Part shown: piece by piece, positions 26,285 to 36,350 of the stretch
Position numbering within the stretch: position 1 is the first letter of the stretch
Layout of the letters: every line of letters begins with the position of its first letter
From: Nostoc edaphicum CCNP1411
Lineage (GTDB): Bacteria; Cyanobacteriota; Cyanobacteriia; Cyanobacteriales; Nostocaceae
Length of the DNA: 64,000 nucleotides
Direction: 5' to 3'
Assembly: GCF_014023275.1 (NCBI RefSeq)
Contig: NZ_CP054698.1
Location: 5,355,001 to 5,419,000 of the forward strand
Translations under genes and position numbers: made by a program
The notes under the pieces: generated by a model
The model's database searches: none
Seen by the model: only the letters and a program-made list of their open reading frames with translations
What the model was told of the DNA's origin: nothing

Positions 26285-26827
26285 ATGAGCCGTTTTTTCA
26301 TTGCCCTCCTACCATCCCAAGACATTCAAGACTACGCCAACCAGATTAAGCAGGACTTTGCCGATCGCTACGCTAGTAGTGGGGCGCTAAAGTCTCCGCC
26401 TCATATTACTCTGCAACCGCCCTTTGAATGGGCAGATGCTAACTTACCACTACTAGAAGCATCCTTGAAGGAGTTTGCTCGTGGACAACAGCCACTAGCA
26501 ATTACACTCAGGGGGTTTGATGCCTTTGTGCCTCGCGTCATATACATTAATGTCGTCAGAAGTCAAGAACTTTTGACTTTGCAAGCTAATTTAATGGCTT
26601 ATACAGAAAGCAACTTGGGAATTGTTGACCAGGTTTCTAAAACGCGCCCTTTTACGCCCCATATAACAGTTGCGTTTCGGGATTTAACAAAGCAGAACTT
26701 TAAAGCTGCTTGGCCAGAATTTGAAAAGCGTCAATTGCATTTTGAGTTTACTGCCGACAAATTAACACTGTTGCTTCACGACGGTAAGCGCTGGAATATT
26801 AAATCGGAGTTTGCTTTTTTGACTTGA
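26285..26827 (+). CDS. thpR: 2'-5' RNA ligase / 2H phosphoesterase family protein
   Basis: A 180-residue member of the 2H phosphoesterase superfamily with the two catalytic motifs PHITL (H40, T42) and PHITV (H126, T128). Known members open 2',3'-cyclic phosphates (RNA cyclic phosphodiesterase) or join 2'-5' RNA ends in vitro; the physiological substrate is unknown. ATG 26285 starts MSRFFIALLP, the usual beginning. Single gene, convergent with the large kinase gene that ends 22 bp away. Confidence 0.9.
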   Translation: MSRFFIALLPSQDIQDYANQIKQDFADRYASSGALKSPPHITLQPPFEWADANLPLLEASLKEFARGQQPLAITLRGFDAFVPRVIYINVVRSQELLTLQANLMAYTESNLGIVDQVSKTRPFTPHITVAFRDLTKQNFKAAWPEFEKRQLHFEFTADKLTLLLHDGKRWNIKSEFAFLT

Positions 26828-26848
26828 TGATAATTTAGGGTTTAACTC

Positions 26849-29800
26849 TCAGTGAGTTTCATCCGTAACAGGAAGGATTATTGTAAACTCTGTTCCTTGT
26901 CCTAGAACAGAATCCACCTTGAGCCTTCCGCCGTGTCGCTCTACGACAATTTGTTGAGCGATCGCTAATCCTAACCCTGTTCCTTTACCCACAGATTTAG
27001 TGGTGAACAGGTAATCAAATACCCGTTGCTTCACTTCTTCAGTCATGCCGATACCATTATCGGCAATCCGAATCGAAACTTGTTCTCCATCTTCAGCCAG
27101 ACGAGTTTGAATTAAAATCTGATGGGGTGTTGCTTGAATATTTGCTAAATGGCGCTGCCGATGAGACTCTTCTAATGCATCGATCGCATTGGCTAGCAGA
27201 TTCATAAATACCTGGTTTAGCTGGCCTGCAAAGCATTCCACTTGAGGTAAATTGCCATAGTCCCTCACCACCTCAATTGCGGGGTAATGTTCATGAGGTT
27301 TTAGGCGATGTTTGAGAATTAAGATGGTGCTGTCTATGCCATCATGTAAGTTGAAAGGAACTTTGTAATCCTTATCAGACCTGGAGAAGGTGCGGAGGCT
27401 AGTACTAATCTCATGGATGCGATTAACTCCTAGCTGCATCGAGTCGATTAATTTCGGCAAGTCTTCCCGTATATACTCCAAATCAATTGCCTCGATTTCG
27501 TCTTCCAAATCCTGTCCTGGATTGGGTAACTTTTCTTGATATAAGTTAATTAGCCCAAATAAGTCTTGCACATAATCTTGGGCGGGTTTCAAGTTCCCAG
27601 CAATAAAGCCAACGGGATTATTAATTTCATGGGCAACTCCGGCAACGAGGTTTCCCAGTGCTGACATCTTTTCATTTTGAACTAGCTGAAGTTGGGTTTC
27701 TTGGAGATGCTGGAGTGTCTGTTCTAGTTGGGTTGCCTGTTGGCGAGTTTTGATTAGTAAATCTGTCTGTTGGAGTGCAACCCCCATTTGGGCAGCAATT
27801 TGTTGGGCAAATTGAATTTCGGAGGTTTGCCAGTGACGGGGTTGATCGCATTGGTGAATACAAAGCAGTCCCCAAAGTTCGTTGTCTTGCATAATTGGCA
27901 CAACCAGCAAGGCTCTAATACTGAATTGCTCCAAAATTCCCCGATGGCACTCTAGCACTTCATCTGCTTGGATGTCTGCCATTGCACAGAAACGTCCCTC
28001 CTTATATAGAGTTGCGTAGTTTTCGCCGAAGCAATGATCTTGAATTTTGATAGCCAAGGCAGAAGGAAATGCAGGTAGTACATCTTCGGCAATAAACTCG
28101 CCGTATTCGTACCCCGATTCAAAATGAAACTGATAGATTCCCACCCGATCGGCGTTCAGAATGGGACGAATATTCTGGGTGACAGCACAGAAAATTGCAT
28201 CCATGTCTAAAGATTCTCGCATCTGGGTAACAACATTAAACAAAGTCTTCTGTTGGGCAAGCGATCGCTCCAATTGTTGAGCATAAGTCTGCGCCTTCTG
28301 ATAAAGGCGGGCATTTTCCAGAGCGATCGCAGCTTGAGTACAGAGCAGATTCAGGATTTCGACGCGATCGCTTGTAAATACCCCAGTGGTTAGTCTATTC
28401 TCTAAATACAAAATTCCCAACAGTTTGCCTTGATGAATAATCGGTGTACACAACAAACTCTTGGGTTGTTCACGAATAATGTAGGCATCACCCATTAATA
28501 AAGGATGGGTAGTTGCATTGGTAATAGTCGAGGGTTGCCAAGTGCGTTTAACGTTATTAATCAGTGAAATAGGTAGATCCTGTGAGTCTTCTAGAGGCAG
28601 CGATTGCATTACTGTTGATGACTGGCCAACTGTAGTAATTGCCTCAACCAGCAACCTTTGCTTTTCGAGTAATAGCAATACACATTTATCTGCTCCAGCA
28701 TTTTCAATTACTACATTCAGCAATGTCGAAAGCAGTTTTTCTAGCTGAATTTCACTAGAGAGTGTGTGGGAAGCTTTGAGGAGTGTTGCTAAATCCAGTG
28801 CAACTGACACACCACTACTGGCAGATGTCGTGGAGGTGACATAATTTAAGTTGAGAGTGCCGTTATCATCTGGGCTAATTGTGACATCAGCCATCATCTG
28901 TATTTTCTCTTGTTGCAGAATGGGAGCTAAAAGATGCGGATAATTTCGTTCTAAATCCTCAACCTTGGCTTTTGCTCCCCAACGAGAGTATGCATAGTAG
29001 GCATTGAGTAAATAATCCTGAGCAATTCGCTCTTTGCCCCATCCCAAGTAAAATCGCGCTGCAAGTTCGTTGGCTAGAGCTTCTTCATTGAGGTATTGAT
29101 TTTCCTGAGCTAAAGCAATAGCAAAATCATAATATTCAACCGCTTCAATTTTATTGCCCAAAACGCGATGACATTCCGCTTCCACTAAATAATACTTGTG
29201 CAGGTGATTTGCTGGAATATGGTCAGCCCATTTTTTGATCTTTTCCTGGTTGGCAATTACCTGTTGCTGAATGGATTGTTGTTCTGCTTGAGAAACTTCA
29301 GCATAGATAGCCAAATGTGCCAGAGAGTCATAGGTGTGGAAAACTGGAACTAGGAATAATCCTGTAGCACCACCCAAGTAATTTTTGATCGCGATCGCAG
29401 CTTCAACCGCTAGCTCAAACTTACCAAATATATAGCAGAGGACTAGTTTGCTGACATAAAAATAGCACAGCGCGGTTTGATCGCCTGAGCGCTGGAGGAT
29501 TGGCAACATTTGCTCTTGATCGAAGGCATTACCAATCAGTTCCCATGCTTGGGGAGCATCGCCGATTAAATTCAAAATCCCTTGCTGAAAAATAGTTAAA
29601 TGACTGAGAAGACCTTCCTGTTTGAGGTGAGTCAGTTGATCGCGGAAGGCAAAACTTTCCCGGCTGAGATCACCAAGTTCTTTGCCAACAAACCAAGAGT
29701 GCATGACGTAAACGAATGCACAGATAGTAGCCGATTCTAAATCTCCCGTTTCCAGCCCACTTTGATAGCCTTCTCTGAGAAATGCTAAGGTGTTTTGGAG

Positions 29801-32800
29801 CGGCTGCTTCCAATGCCATACACTACACTGAACTCCGACATAGGTTCTGGCTTTCATTTCTTTGGCATTCAACTGTTCAAGCAACAAGTGCGCTAGTTGT
29901 GCAAACTCATAGCCACACTCAATGTCTCCGATCACCCCACATAGCATCAGTCCGTAGTAGGCATAGCCATTTGCTGAGTATGAGATATTGCCATATTGAA
30001 CCGATAAATTCACCTGCTCAAGAATAATAAATGGTAAAAGAGATGGCGCGACAACATAAGCAGAAGAAGAGACATTTGCAAGAATCCTGATGGCGGCTAT
30101 CTTTTCCGGCTCCGTCATCTGGGGTAAAGTAATTAAATCTAACGGCTGCCTACCTGCCAAGATTGAGTTAGTCGCCGCACACGCTTGGGCAATATCCGAT
30201 TCACTCGGTTGCTGGGGAAAACTGACTCCGAGACACTCCAAAATCTCCAGGGCAATTTGCACTGCTTCTAGAAATTGATGTTGGGCTTGAGCCGCTTGAA
30301 TTTTGATTTCATAGACTTGGACTGTATCTAACAGAGTGCTGGCATTTTCCAAAATAACTGCCGCAAATTGTGGCATTTGCTCTAGATTGCCACTCAAATA
30401 AGCAGTTTCGGCAGCAGTTTCATAAAGAGCCAGAGTTAGCTGATATTGTGTTTGCCACCGTTCCTGTGTCAGTAAGGCAATGCCGGTGGTGACATACTCA
30501 AATGCTGCTGTGTATGCAGTTGCGGCTCTTGCTTTCTTTCCAGCTTGCAGATTTAGTTGAGCAAGTTCAGCCTGCTGCGATCGCTCACTAATCAGATTTT
30601 TGCCAATATTAAATTGGTTGACAATTTCAAAAAGTTTTTCGTCTTGCTGTGCCAGGGTTGTATTCTTCAGCAATAGTTGCCCAATTTTTAGGTGAGTTGC
30701 TTGTTTTTGCTCCTCTGGGATAAGAGAATAGGCGGCTTGTTGGACGCGATCGTGCAGAAATTTGTAATTGGGTAATTGGCATGATTCACCTGATCTAGGC
30801 GATGTCTGGCGACAAGACGCTCCGGGACTAGGTACTGGGTACTGGGTACTGGGTACAAATTCCTCAAAATTTGGTGCAGGATTTAGACCCGCCATCAAAT
30901 TCTCCCAGTCCCCAGTCCCTAGTCCCCAATCCCCATTCCCCGACTTCTGGAAAAACTTATAAATTTCACTGGTTGGTAAAATCAATCCCTCTTGCAGTAC
31001 TCTCCACAAGTCTACGGCGGTTTCATCTGGGGATTTTTCATAGACAATAGCCAGGGTTGCCAGGTCAAAAGAGTTACCAATACAGGCAGCTAGTTTTAAG
31101 ACACATTGGGTAGAAGTAGGCAACTTTTGGATTTGATGCCCCATAAACTCGACAACATCATCGGTGAGCGTCAATTCTTGAATTTGAGCAATATCCCCTT
31201 GCCAGTAACCCTTCTCAATATCAAAGGTAATCAATCTTTCTTCATACAATGCCTTGAGTAACTGGGTGACGAAAAAGGGATTACCCTTGGTTTTCCGATA
31301 TACCAATTCCGTCAAGGGTGCTGCTAGTGTTGGGGGACAACTAAGGGTATCGGCAATTAAATGATTAAGGTCGGATGGCTTAAGGGGAGTTAGATTGATA
31401 GTATTAATTACCGCTCCAGTTTTGCCAATATCGTTCAATACCAACATTAGGGGATGAGCAGGGGAGACTTCATTATCTCGGTAAGCACCAATGAGTAATA
31501 GATAGCCCGTTTCTGCCTCACTCATCAGCAGTTGCATCAGATCCAGTGATGCCGAATCAGCCCATTGCAAATCATCCAGAAAAATCACCAAGGGATGCTC
31601 TGGGGTTGTGAGTACCTGAATAAACTTTTGGAACAGCAGATTGAAGCGATTTTGAGCTGCACTCCCTGAGAGTTCAGGTGTAGGAGGTTGCTTACCAATA
31701 ATCCGTTCGAGTTCAGGAATGACCTCAATAATCACCTGCCCGTTTTCACCCAAAGCAGAGAGAATTTTCGTCTGCCATTGTTCTAGTTGGGCATCTGTTT
31801 CGGTAAGTAGTTGCGCCATCAAGTCCCGTAATGCTAGGACAAAGGCCGAAAAAGGAATATTCCGCCCAAACTGGTCGAATTTACCTTTGATAAAGTAACC
31901 TCTCTGCCGGACAATCGGCTTATGGACTTCATTAACGATCGCTGTTTTGCCGATACCAGAGAAACCCACTACTAACATGATTTCTCTAGTACCACTACTA
32001 ATGCGGTCAAAGGCTTGCAGTAGTGTAGCTACTTCGGTTTCACGACCATAAAGTTTTTCTGGAATGAGGAAGCGATCGCACACATCGCGTTGGGCAATTG
32101 GGAAACTTTCAATTCTACCCGTTTCCTTGAGTTGAGCCAAACAAATTTCTAAATCATATTTCAGCCCTAATGCACTCTGATAGCGGTCTTCAGCATTTTT
32201 CGCCATCAATTTCATTACAATGTCACAAAGAACTTCGGGAATCTCCTTTTCCCCCCTGCCCCCTGCCCCCTGCCTCCTGCCTCCTAATTTTTCTGGTTGT
32301 TTAGCAATGTGACAATGAATCAGTTCCATCGGATCATTAGACTGGAAGGGCAATTGACCCGTGAGTAATTCAAAAAAAGTCACTCCCAAGGAGTAAAAAT
32401 CACTGCGATAGTCGATACCCCGATTCATTCGTCCAGTTTGTTCGGGAGAAAGATAAGCAAGAGTACCCTCCAAAACCTGAAGATTTTTAATTTCCTGGGT
32501 TTCTTTGGGCAGAAGAGAAGCGATGCTAAAGTCAATCAGCTTAACTTGTTTTGTCTCTGGATGAATGACGATATTGGCCGGCTTGATATCTTTGTGGATT
32601 ACCCGGTGCTGATAGAGTCCATTGAGAATGTCAGCTAGACGAATAGCGATCGTCAGAAATTCACTTAATTTTAGTGGCTGTATCTTAGTATATTGCCCAA
32701 GTGAAATGCCTCCAAAATCTTGCATCACTAGTGCATAGCTATTGCGATAGGTTTCTAGACTGTAGGGTTGAACAACACCAGGTAAGTCAAGATTTTTGGT

Positions 32801-32992
32801 GATTGTATACTGATTGCGGAACTGCAATAGTTCACTAAAGGATGGGTAATCACGTTTCAGGTATTTGATGATCACAGGTCGCAGGTCTATATCTCGAATA
32901 CCCCGATAGACAATAGTCTTAGAACTGAAGTAAAGTTGCTCAACAACTTGATATCCTTCGATTACAACTGTCCAATCTAGTTCTATTGTCAT
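26849..32992 (-). CDS. Giant Ser/Thr kinase - AAA ATPase - GAF - histidine kinase hybrid
   Basis: A roughly 2047-residue cytosolic signalling protein. Order: Ser/Thr kinase domain (about 10-275, with IHKDIKPANIVI, DFS in place of DFG, and EGTLAYLSPEQTGRMNR); AAA/STAND-type ATPase (Walker A VGFSGIGKTAIV, Walker B VIFLDDLQWAD); a long helical TPR-like region; two GAF domains (about 1370-1700); and a histidine kinase core with H-box EKMSALGNLVAGVAHEINNP, N-box QVFMNLLANAIDAL, and G-boxes ADNGIGM and GTGLGLAIAQQIV. ATG 32992 is preferred because GAGG lies nine bases upstream; ATG 33007 has no such site. Two in-frame repeat-derived inserts interrupt linkers. It is paralogous to the plus-strand protein at 40518. 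Inputs and response regulator partner are unknown. Confidence 0.9.
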   Translation of the reverse strand: MTIELDWTVVIEGYQVVEQLYFSSKTIVYRGIRDIDLRPVIIKYLKRDYPSFSELLQFRNQYTITKNLDLPGVVQPYSLETYRNSYALVMQDFGGISLGQYTKIQPLKLSEFLTIAIRLADILNGLYQHRVIHKDIKPANIVIHPETKQVKLIDFSIASLLPKETQEIKNLQVLEGTLAYLSPEQTGRMNRGIDYRSDFYSLGVTFFELLTGQLPFQSNDPMELIHCHIAKQPEKLGGRRQGAGGRGEKEIPEVLCDIVMKLMAKNAEDRYQSALGLKYDLEICLAQLKETGRIESFPIAQRDVCDRFLIPEKLYGRETEVATLLQAFDRISSGTREIMLVVGFSGIGKTAIVNEVHKPIVRQRGYFIKGKFDQFGRNIPFSAFVLALRDLMAQLLTETDAQLEQWQTKILSALGENGQVIIEVIPELERIIGKQPPTPELSGSAAQNRFNLLFQKFIQVLTTPEHPLVIFLDDLQWADSASLDLMQLLMSEAETGYLLLIGAYRDNEVSPAHPLMLVLNDIGKTGAVINTINLTPLKPSDLNHLIADTLSCPPTLAAPLTELVYRKTKGNPFFVTQLLKALYEERLITFDIEKGYWQGDIAQIQELTLTDDVVEFMGHQIQKLPTSTQCVLKLAACIGNSFDLATLAIVYEKSPDETAVDLWRVLQEGLILPTSEIYKFFQKSGNGDWGLGTGDWENLMAGLNPAPNFEEFVPSTQYPVPSPGASCRQTSPRSGESCQLPNYKFLHDRVQQAAYSLIPEEQKQATHLKIGQLLLKNTTLAQQDEKLFEIVNQFNIGKNLISERSQQAELAQLNLQAGKKARAATAYTAAFEYVTTGIALLTQERWQTQYQLTLALYETAAETAYLSGNLEQMPQFAAVILENASTLLDTVQVYEIKIQAAQAQHQFLEAVQIALEILECLGVSFPQQPSESDIAQACAATNSILAGRQPLDLITLPQMTEPEKIAAIRILANVSSSAYVVAPSLLPFIILEQVNLSVQYGNISYSANGYAYYGLMLCGVIGDIECGYEFAQLAHLLLEQLNAKEMKARTYVGVQCSVWHWKQPLQNTLAFLREGYQSGLETGDLESATICAFVYVMHSWFVGKELGDLSRESFAFRDQLTHLKQEGLLSHLTIFQQGILNLIGDAPQAWELIGNAFDQEQMLPILQRSGDQTALCYFYVSKLVLCYIFGKFELAVEAAIAIKNYLGGATGLFLVPVFHTYDSLAHLAIYAEVSQAEQQSIQQQVIANQEKIKKWADHIPANHLHKYYLVEAECHRVLGNKIEAVEYYDFAIALAQENQYLNEEALANELAARFYLGWGKERIAQDYLLNAYYAYSRWGAKAKVEDLERNYPHLLAPILQQEKIQMMADVTISPDDNGTLNLNYVTSTTSASSGVSVALDLATLLKASHTLSSEIQLEKLLSTLLNVVIENAGADKCVLLLLEKQRLLVEAITTVGQSSTVMQSLPLEDSQDLPISLINNVKRTWQPSTITNATTHPLLMGDAYIIREQPKSLLCTPIIHQGKLLGILYLENRLTTGVFTSDRVEILNLLCTQAAIALENARLYQKAQTYAQQLERSLAQQKTLFNVVTQMRESLDMDAIFCAVTQNIRPILNADRVGIYQFHFESGYEYGEFIAEDVLPAFPSALAIKIQDHCFGENYATLYKEGRFCAMADIQADEVLECHRGILEQFSIRALLVVPIMQDNELWGLLCIHQCDQPRHWQTSEIQFAQQIAAQMGVALQQTDLLIKTRQQATQLEQTLQHLQETQLQLVQNEKMSALGNLVAGVAHEINNPVGFIAGNLKPAQDYVQDLFGLINLYQEKLPNPGQDLEDEIEAIDLEYIREDLPKLIDSMQLGVNRIHEISTSLRTFSRSDKDYKVPFNLHDGIDSTILILKHRLKPHEHYPAIEVVRDYGNLPQVECFAGQLNQVFMNLLANAIDALEESHRQRHLANIQATPHQILIQTRLAEDGEQVSIRIADNGIGMTEEVKQRVFDYLFTTKSVGKGTGLGLAIAQQIVVERHGGRLKVDSVLGQGTEFTIILPVTDETH
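30770..30957. repeat. Heptamer repeat insert inside the giant kinase gene
   Basis: ACTGGGT copies (about 30835-30860) and CCCCAGT/CCCTAGT copies (about 30900-30945). They encode, in frame, about 50 residues (GNGDWGLGTGDWENL... STQYPVPSPG) that the paralogue at 40518 lacks between its matching flanks. Confidence 0.85.
32250..32286. repeat. Repeat insert in the kinase-domain C-lobe linker
   Basis: CCCCCTGCCCCCTGCC and TGCCTCC units read on the minus strand as GGRRQGAGGRGEKE. This sits between HIAKQPEKL and IPEVLCDIVMKLMAKNAEDRYQS; the paralogue has no such segment. Confidence 0.8.
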
Positions 32993-33007
32993 ATATGCTG
33001 ACCTCAT

Positions 33008-33427
33008 TCCAACAATCTATTCTCAATGGCTATAATAATTAAGTATTCCCAATATTCAGTTTTTTGTAACATCATAATGTATTTATCTGGTCATTTTTTT
33101 TATGATGTTTTTTTGATTAAAATTAATTATCTATTATATTTTTTTAGTAATAGAGCTATTAAAATAAATAAGTAAAAATTACTACACGGATAAATTGTGA
33201 TAAATTCATCAGTTTCTTAATTAAAATTAACTCATCCCACAGCTAGGAAAAAATCGCTTGTCTGACAACATGCTCTTGCGATCGCTAGTTTTCTGTAATT
33301 GCCGTGAGAAAATCGAAGTCAGTGGTTATTGCTACCCATGACCACTGACTAATGACTAATGACTAATGACTAATGACTAATGACTAATGACTAATGACTA
33401 ATGACTAATGACTAATGAAGAACCCTG
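33008..33427. repeat. Intergenic region with a 10-copy TGACTAA heptamer array
   Basis: The first 300 bp upstream of the kinase gene are very AT-rich and should hold its promoter. From 33346 to 33418 there are about ten perfect tandem copies of TGACTAA, ending ten bases before the stop of the minus-strand STAND gene. Confidence 0.9.
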
Positions 33428-34840
33428 CTACTTTATAAGGATAAGCTCTGGAATATGAAAAGAGAGTTTGTTTTTCTTTCTAGTCACAATTGAGCGATAT
33501 TTGATATTGGAGCTAATTTTGTTTTGGATTAATTGATGATTTATATATTCTCTCACCATCGGGGCTACAGAGAAAAGAGCAGCATTTTTATCTACTAAAC
33601 AGCGTTCTTGCAAAGATTCTAAAGCATCTAGTAATTGTTGTGGTGATATGGCAGATGATATTTGCGATCGCAGTTCTGAAAATGAAGCTGGCTGATAATT
33701 ACTTGCTAACCAGTTAATAATGAGATTTTCTGGATCTGATAGGTGGTTAAAATAGTCTTTTAAAAGCTGGCTAATCTCACCAAACACTAATATTCTTTGG
33801 TTCAAAAACTCCGAAATATTTCCATCAAATAACTTGTGAATTTTGCTAGAAACCATATTTAATAACAATGGATTACCTGCATAGCTCTCAGTGAGTTGAT
33901 GCCAATCACTGCTTGAACCACAAAAAGCACCTTTTGCTTTAAATATTTCTTCTACTTCTATTACTTTTAAACCTTTTAATTGCAATGTTCTAACAGGTAA
34001 TTTTTCTCCTGTCAGATGCCTAATCTCTCTCGGCGTTTCCTGAATTGTAAGCACTAAGCAGCTTTGATGAAACGTTTCTGCCACTCGCCTTATAAGTTCG
34101 CTATAACCATCATAACGTTGACGATAATATCCAATATTATATTTACCTGAAGCATCTGGTAAAATTGTCTCTAGATTATCTAATATCAATAAACAACGAG
34201 CGTTTTTTAAATAATGAATTAACTGCGAAATTCTGCCGTCTAAAGTTTTTGGTAAATTATTTTCCTGCCCTTCTGATAAAATTTGAATTAGATCAGCTAA
34301 CATGTCTTTGACTGATGGAGCATTGCGAAGACTGCGCCAAATCACAAACTCAAACTTATCTTGAATTTGCTCTGCTAGCTTTACTGATAAGCTAGTTTTA
34401 CCCATCCCATCCATACCAAACAAAGTCACTACTCGGCAGTGTTCTTTGAGAATCCAGTGTTTTAGGGTCGTTAGTTCTGCTGTGCGTCCTAAGAATGCAG
34501 AGATATCGGGTGCTTCGCCCCAATCAGTTAAATTTTGGATTGAATGCTGATTACTAATTACTTCATGAGTGCGAGGTAGTTGATAATCACTGGGTTCAAG
34601 TAATAAATTAAAAGCCCGGAAACAGGTGTTTAGAGTTTGCTTGTCAACTCCCACTTGGCAGTGAAATACCTTCATCAGTGTATCTGGATCTAAGCCGGTG
34701 CGATCGCTTAAATCTTCCAAAGTGTAACGTTTATCTAAGTTTTCCCAACTTTGTGCCTGACATTTCGCGGTTTGAAGTTTCTGAAATCCTTGAGGTGTCA
34801 AAATAACACCCCGTTTGCGCCTGCGTTGTAATGGATTCAT
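33428..34840 (-). CDS. NB-ARC/STAND ATPase with N-terminal HTH-like domain, no WD40 sensor
   Basis: A 470-residue protein. Residues 1-85 form a helical, HTH-like domain often found on cyanobacterial NB-ARC proteins (RRKRGVILTPQGFQKL... LEDLSDRTGLDPDTLMKVFHCQVGVDKQTLNTCFRAFNL). The ATPase follows: Walker A FGMDGMGKTSLS (about 141-152), Walker B CLLILDNLE (about 215) and a helical region with GNPLLLNMVSSKI (about 330). A winged-helix-like region ends the protein near 450. Family relatives usually continue into WD40 or TPR repeats that sense a ligand; here the frame stops without them. Such proteins act in signalling or defence; role unknown. The C-terminal tail (RKKNKLSFHIPELILIK) may be non-native. 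Confidence 0.8.
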   Translation of the reverse strand: MNPLQRRRKRGVILTPQGFQKLQTAKCQAQSWENLDKRYTLEDLSDRTGLDPDTLMKVFHCQVGVDKQTLNTCFRAFNLLLEPSDYQLPRTHEVISNQHSIQNLTDWGEAPDISAFLGRTAELTTLKHWILKEHCRVVTLFGMDGMGKTSLSVKLAEQIQDKFEFVIWRSLRNAPSVKDMLADLIQILSEGQENNLPKTLDGRISQLIHYLKNARCLLILDNLETILPDASGKYNIGYYRQRYDGYSELIRRVAETFHQSCLVLTIQETPREIRHLTGEKLPVRTLQLKGLKVIEVEEIFKAKGAFCGSSSDWHQLTESYAGNPLLLNMVSSKIHKLFDGNISEFLNQRILVFGEISQLLKDYFNHLSDPENLIINWLASNYQPASFSELRSQISSAISPQQLLDALESLQERCLVDKNAALFSVAPMVREYINHQLIQNKISSNIKYRSIVTRKKNKLSFHIPELILIK

Positions 34841-34875
34841 TACTGTCTCTTCAGTTTTGTATATACATTCATAAA

Positions 34876-34968
34876 CAGGACTTACGCAGACAACAGCCGA
34901 AACCCTAATTCTCAGATAGGGATAATTCCTGAATTACCCCAGAGCGCGTATAGTTTTGCGTAAGTCCT
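34876..34968. repeat. 93-bp MITE sharing termini with the insertion sequence at 1800-2941
   Basis: Perfect 12-bp terminal repeats AGGACTTACGCA (34876-34887) and complement (34957-34968), identical to positions 2-13 of the insertion sequence ends. CATAAA flanks both sides (34869-34874, then one extra C; and 34969-34974). There is no coding sequence. Probably mobilised in trans by that transposase family. The rest of the 34841-35300 gap shows nothing else. Confidence 0.8.
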
Positions 34969-35300
34969 CATAAAGTAATAGTCAGTAGTTAGCGCCTATA
35001 ATATGCCGCCAAAAATTTACTCCACTCAAGAGGGTGCTACAAAGATGAGATATGCTTTTCCTGAAATTAGGTATGTTAAATATTATGAATATTTTGATTA
35101 AAAATAGCTTTTTTGCAGAGCAACCAGAGAGAACGCGGAAGTTTTACTTAAGTTATCGGTAGATGAAATCCTTTCTGGTTAAAGCTTTGGGATATTGACG
35201 ACCAAAAAAGTTTAAGTTTCGTTCTTAAGTTCCTTAACTTCGGTTGTTAGGGCAGGGTTACACGTGCAAAATACAAAAAGTTTTCCAATTCAAAAATCCA

Positions 35301-36065
35301 GTGAAAAATTTAAGTCGCATTTTTATAGTTCTCCTCACTTTTATTCTCTGGCTAGGTGGGCTGAGTCCGGCTTTCGCAGATGATAAAACAGTATTAGGTG
35401 TAACCAGCCTTTACAGTACTTCAGAGCAACAAGAACAAGGAGTTAAAGTCTATAAGGATATACTCCGATACGGAATTGCTACCCCTTTTTCTCTACCTCC
35501 AGATTTTCAGATTCCTGCTACTAAAGCAGAGTTTGATCAAAAAGTAGTACCAGGACTAATCAAAGTACTTGGAGATGGTTCAGTTACTAAAGCTTGGTTT
35601 GACTTTCAGGCTGGAGAAGCTCAAATTGCTACCAAAGAATTGTTTAGTATTGATGCTCCTTTGGGGCAGAAAATATATAGTGTAGTAGCTGGAAAGCCTT
35701 TACAACAATGTCCTCTAAAAATTCAAGATACTCAGATTGATTTCTTTCTAGATTCAGACAAAGCAGTTGAAAGAGCTAAAGAACTAGATGAGCAAGGTTA
35801 CTTTATCTACGTTTCTCCTGTTAAGGAATTACGCAAGAAAGTTCTTGATGCTCTGTATGAGCAATATAGTGGAAGTAATAATCCATCTTGTTTCTTGGTT
35901 AACGGTACTACTCAGAAGATTACAGTTGATTTCCAAGATCCAGATATTTACCCTTTACTTCCTCCTCAATTGCAGTCGCCAGGGAAGAACAAACCACTCG
36001 TTTTCTTACCTAAGAGTGGAAGTGAGTTTTTATACGTTGTTAACGCGAGACAATTATCTAGCTAG
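35301..36065 (+). CDS. Secreted protein of unknown function
   Basis: GTG 35301 gives a clean signal peptide (KNLSRIFIVLLTFILWLGG, cleavage after AFA), so it is preferred over the TTG at 35244, which adds a basic extension ahead of it. The 254-residue product is exported. It contains two cysteines (QQCPLKI and NPSCFLV) that could form a disulfide, a helical segment with repeated RAKELDEQGYFIYVSPVKELRKK, and ends in short strands. I do not recognise the family. A 24-bp palindrome follows at 36091. Confidence 0.7.
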   Translation: MKNLSRIFIVLLTFILWLGGLSPAFADDKTVLGVTSLYSTSEQQEQGVKVYKDILRYGIATPFSLPPDFQIPATKAEFDQKVVPGLIKVLGDGSVTKAWFDFQAGEAQIATKELFSIDAPLGQKIYSVVAGKPLQQCPLKIQDTQIDFFLDSDKAVERAKELDEQGYFIYVSPVKELRKKVLDALYEQYSGSNNPSCFLVNGTTQKITVDFQDPDIYPLLPPQLQSPGKNKPLVFLPKSGSEFLYVVNARQLSS

Positions 36066-36090
36066 TATTCCACCAGATTAATTTTGATAG

Positions 36091-36114
36091 GGCAGCACAG
36101 CTAGCTGTGCTGCC
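36091..36114. terminator. 24-bp perfect palindrome behind the secreted-protein gene
   Basis: GGCAGCACAGCT followed by its exact complement, 25 bp after the stop codon. It is a plausible terminator without a U-tract. Confidence 0.45.
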
Positions 36115-36350
36115 TTGCTGCGTAGTATCATCATCAATGGTTAAGAATAAGCGATCGCACTTTCTTTAATTTCCGGTGTGTACTCGCCTACCCCGAACGT
36201 CTCAAAGAGTTGCAGCTTGTTATCACACATTGCTTAACTTTTGGAAAGCCTTGCAAACAAGAAATGTTAGATTTAGTTATTTCTACTTACTTAGTTTTTG
36301 TAAGACAAGATACATTAAATGGTAGTTTAGTAGCAAAGGAACCAAAAAGC

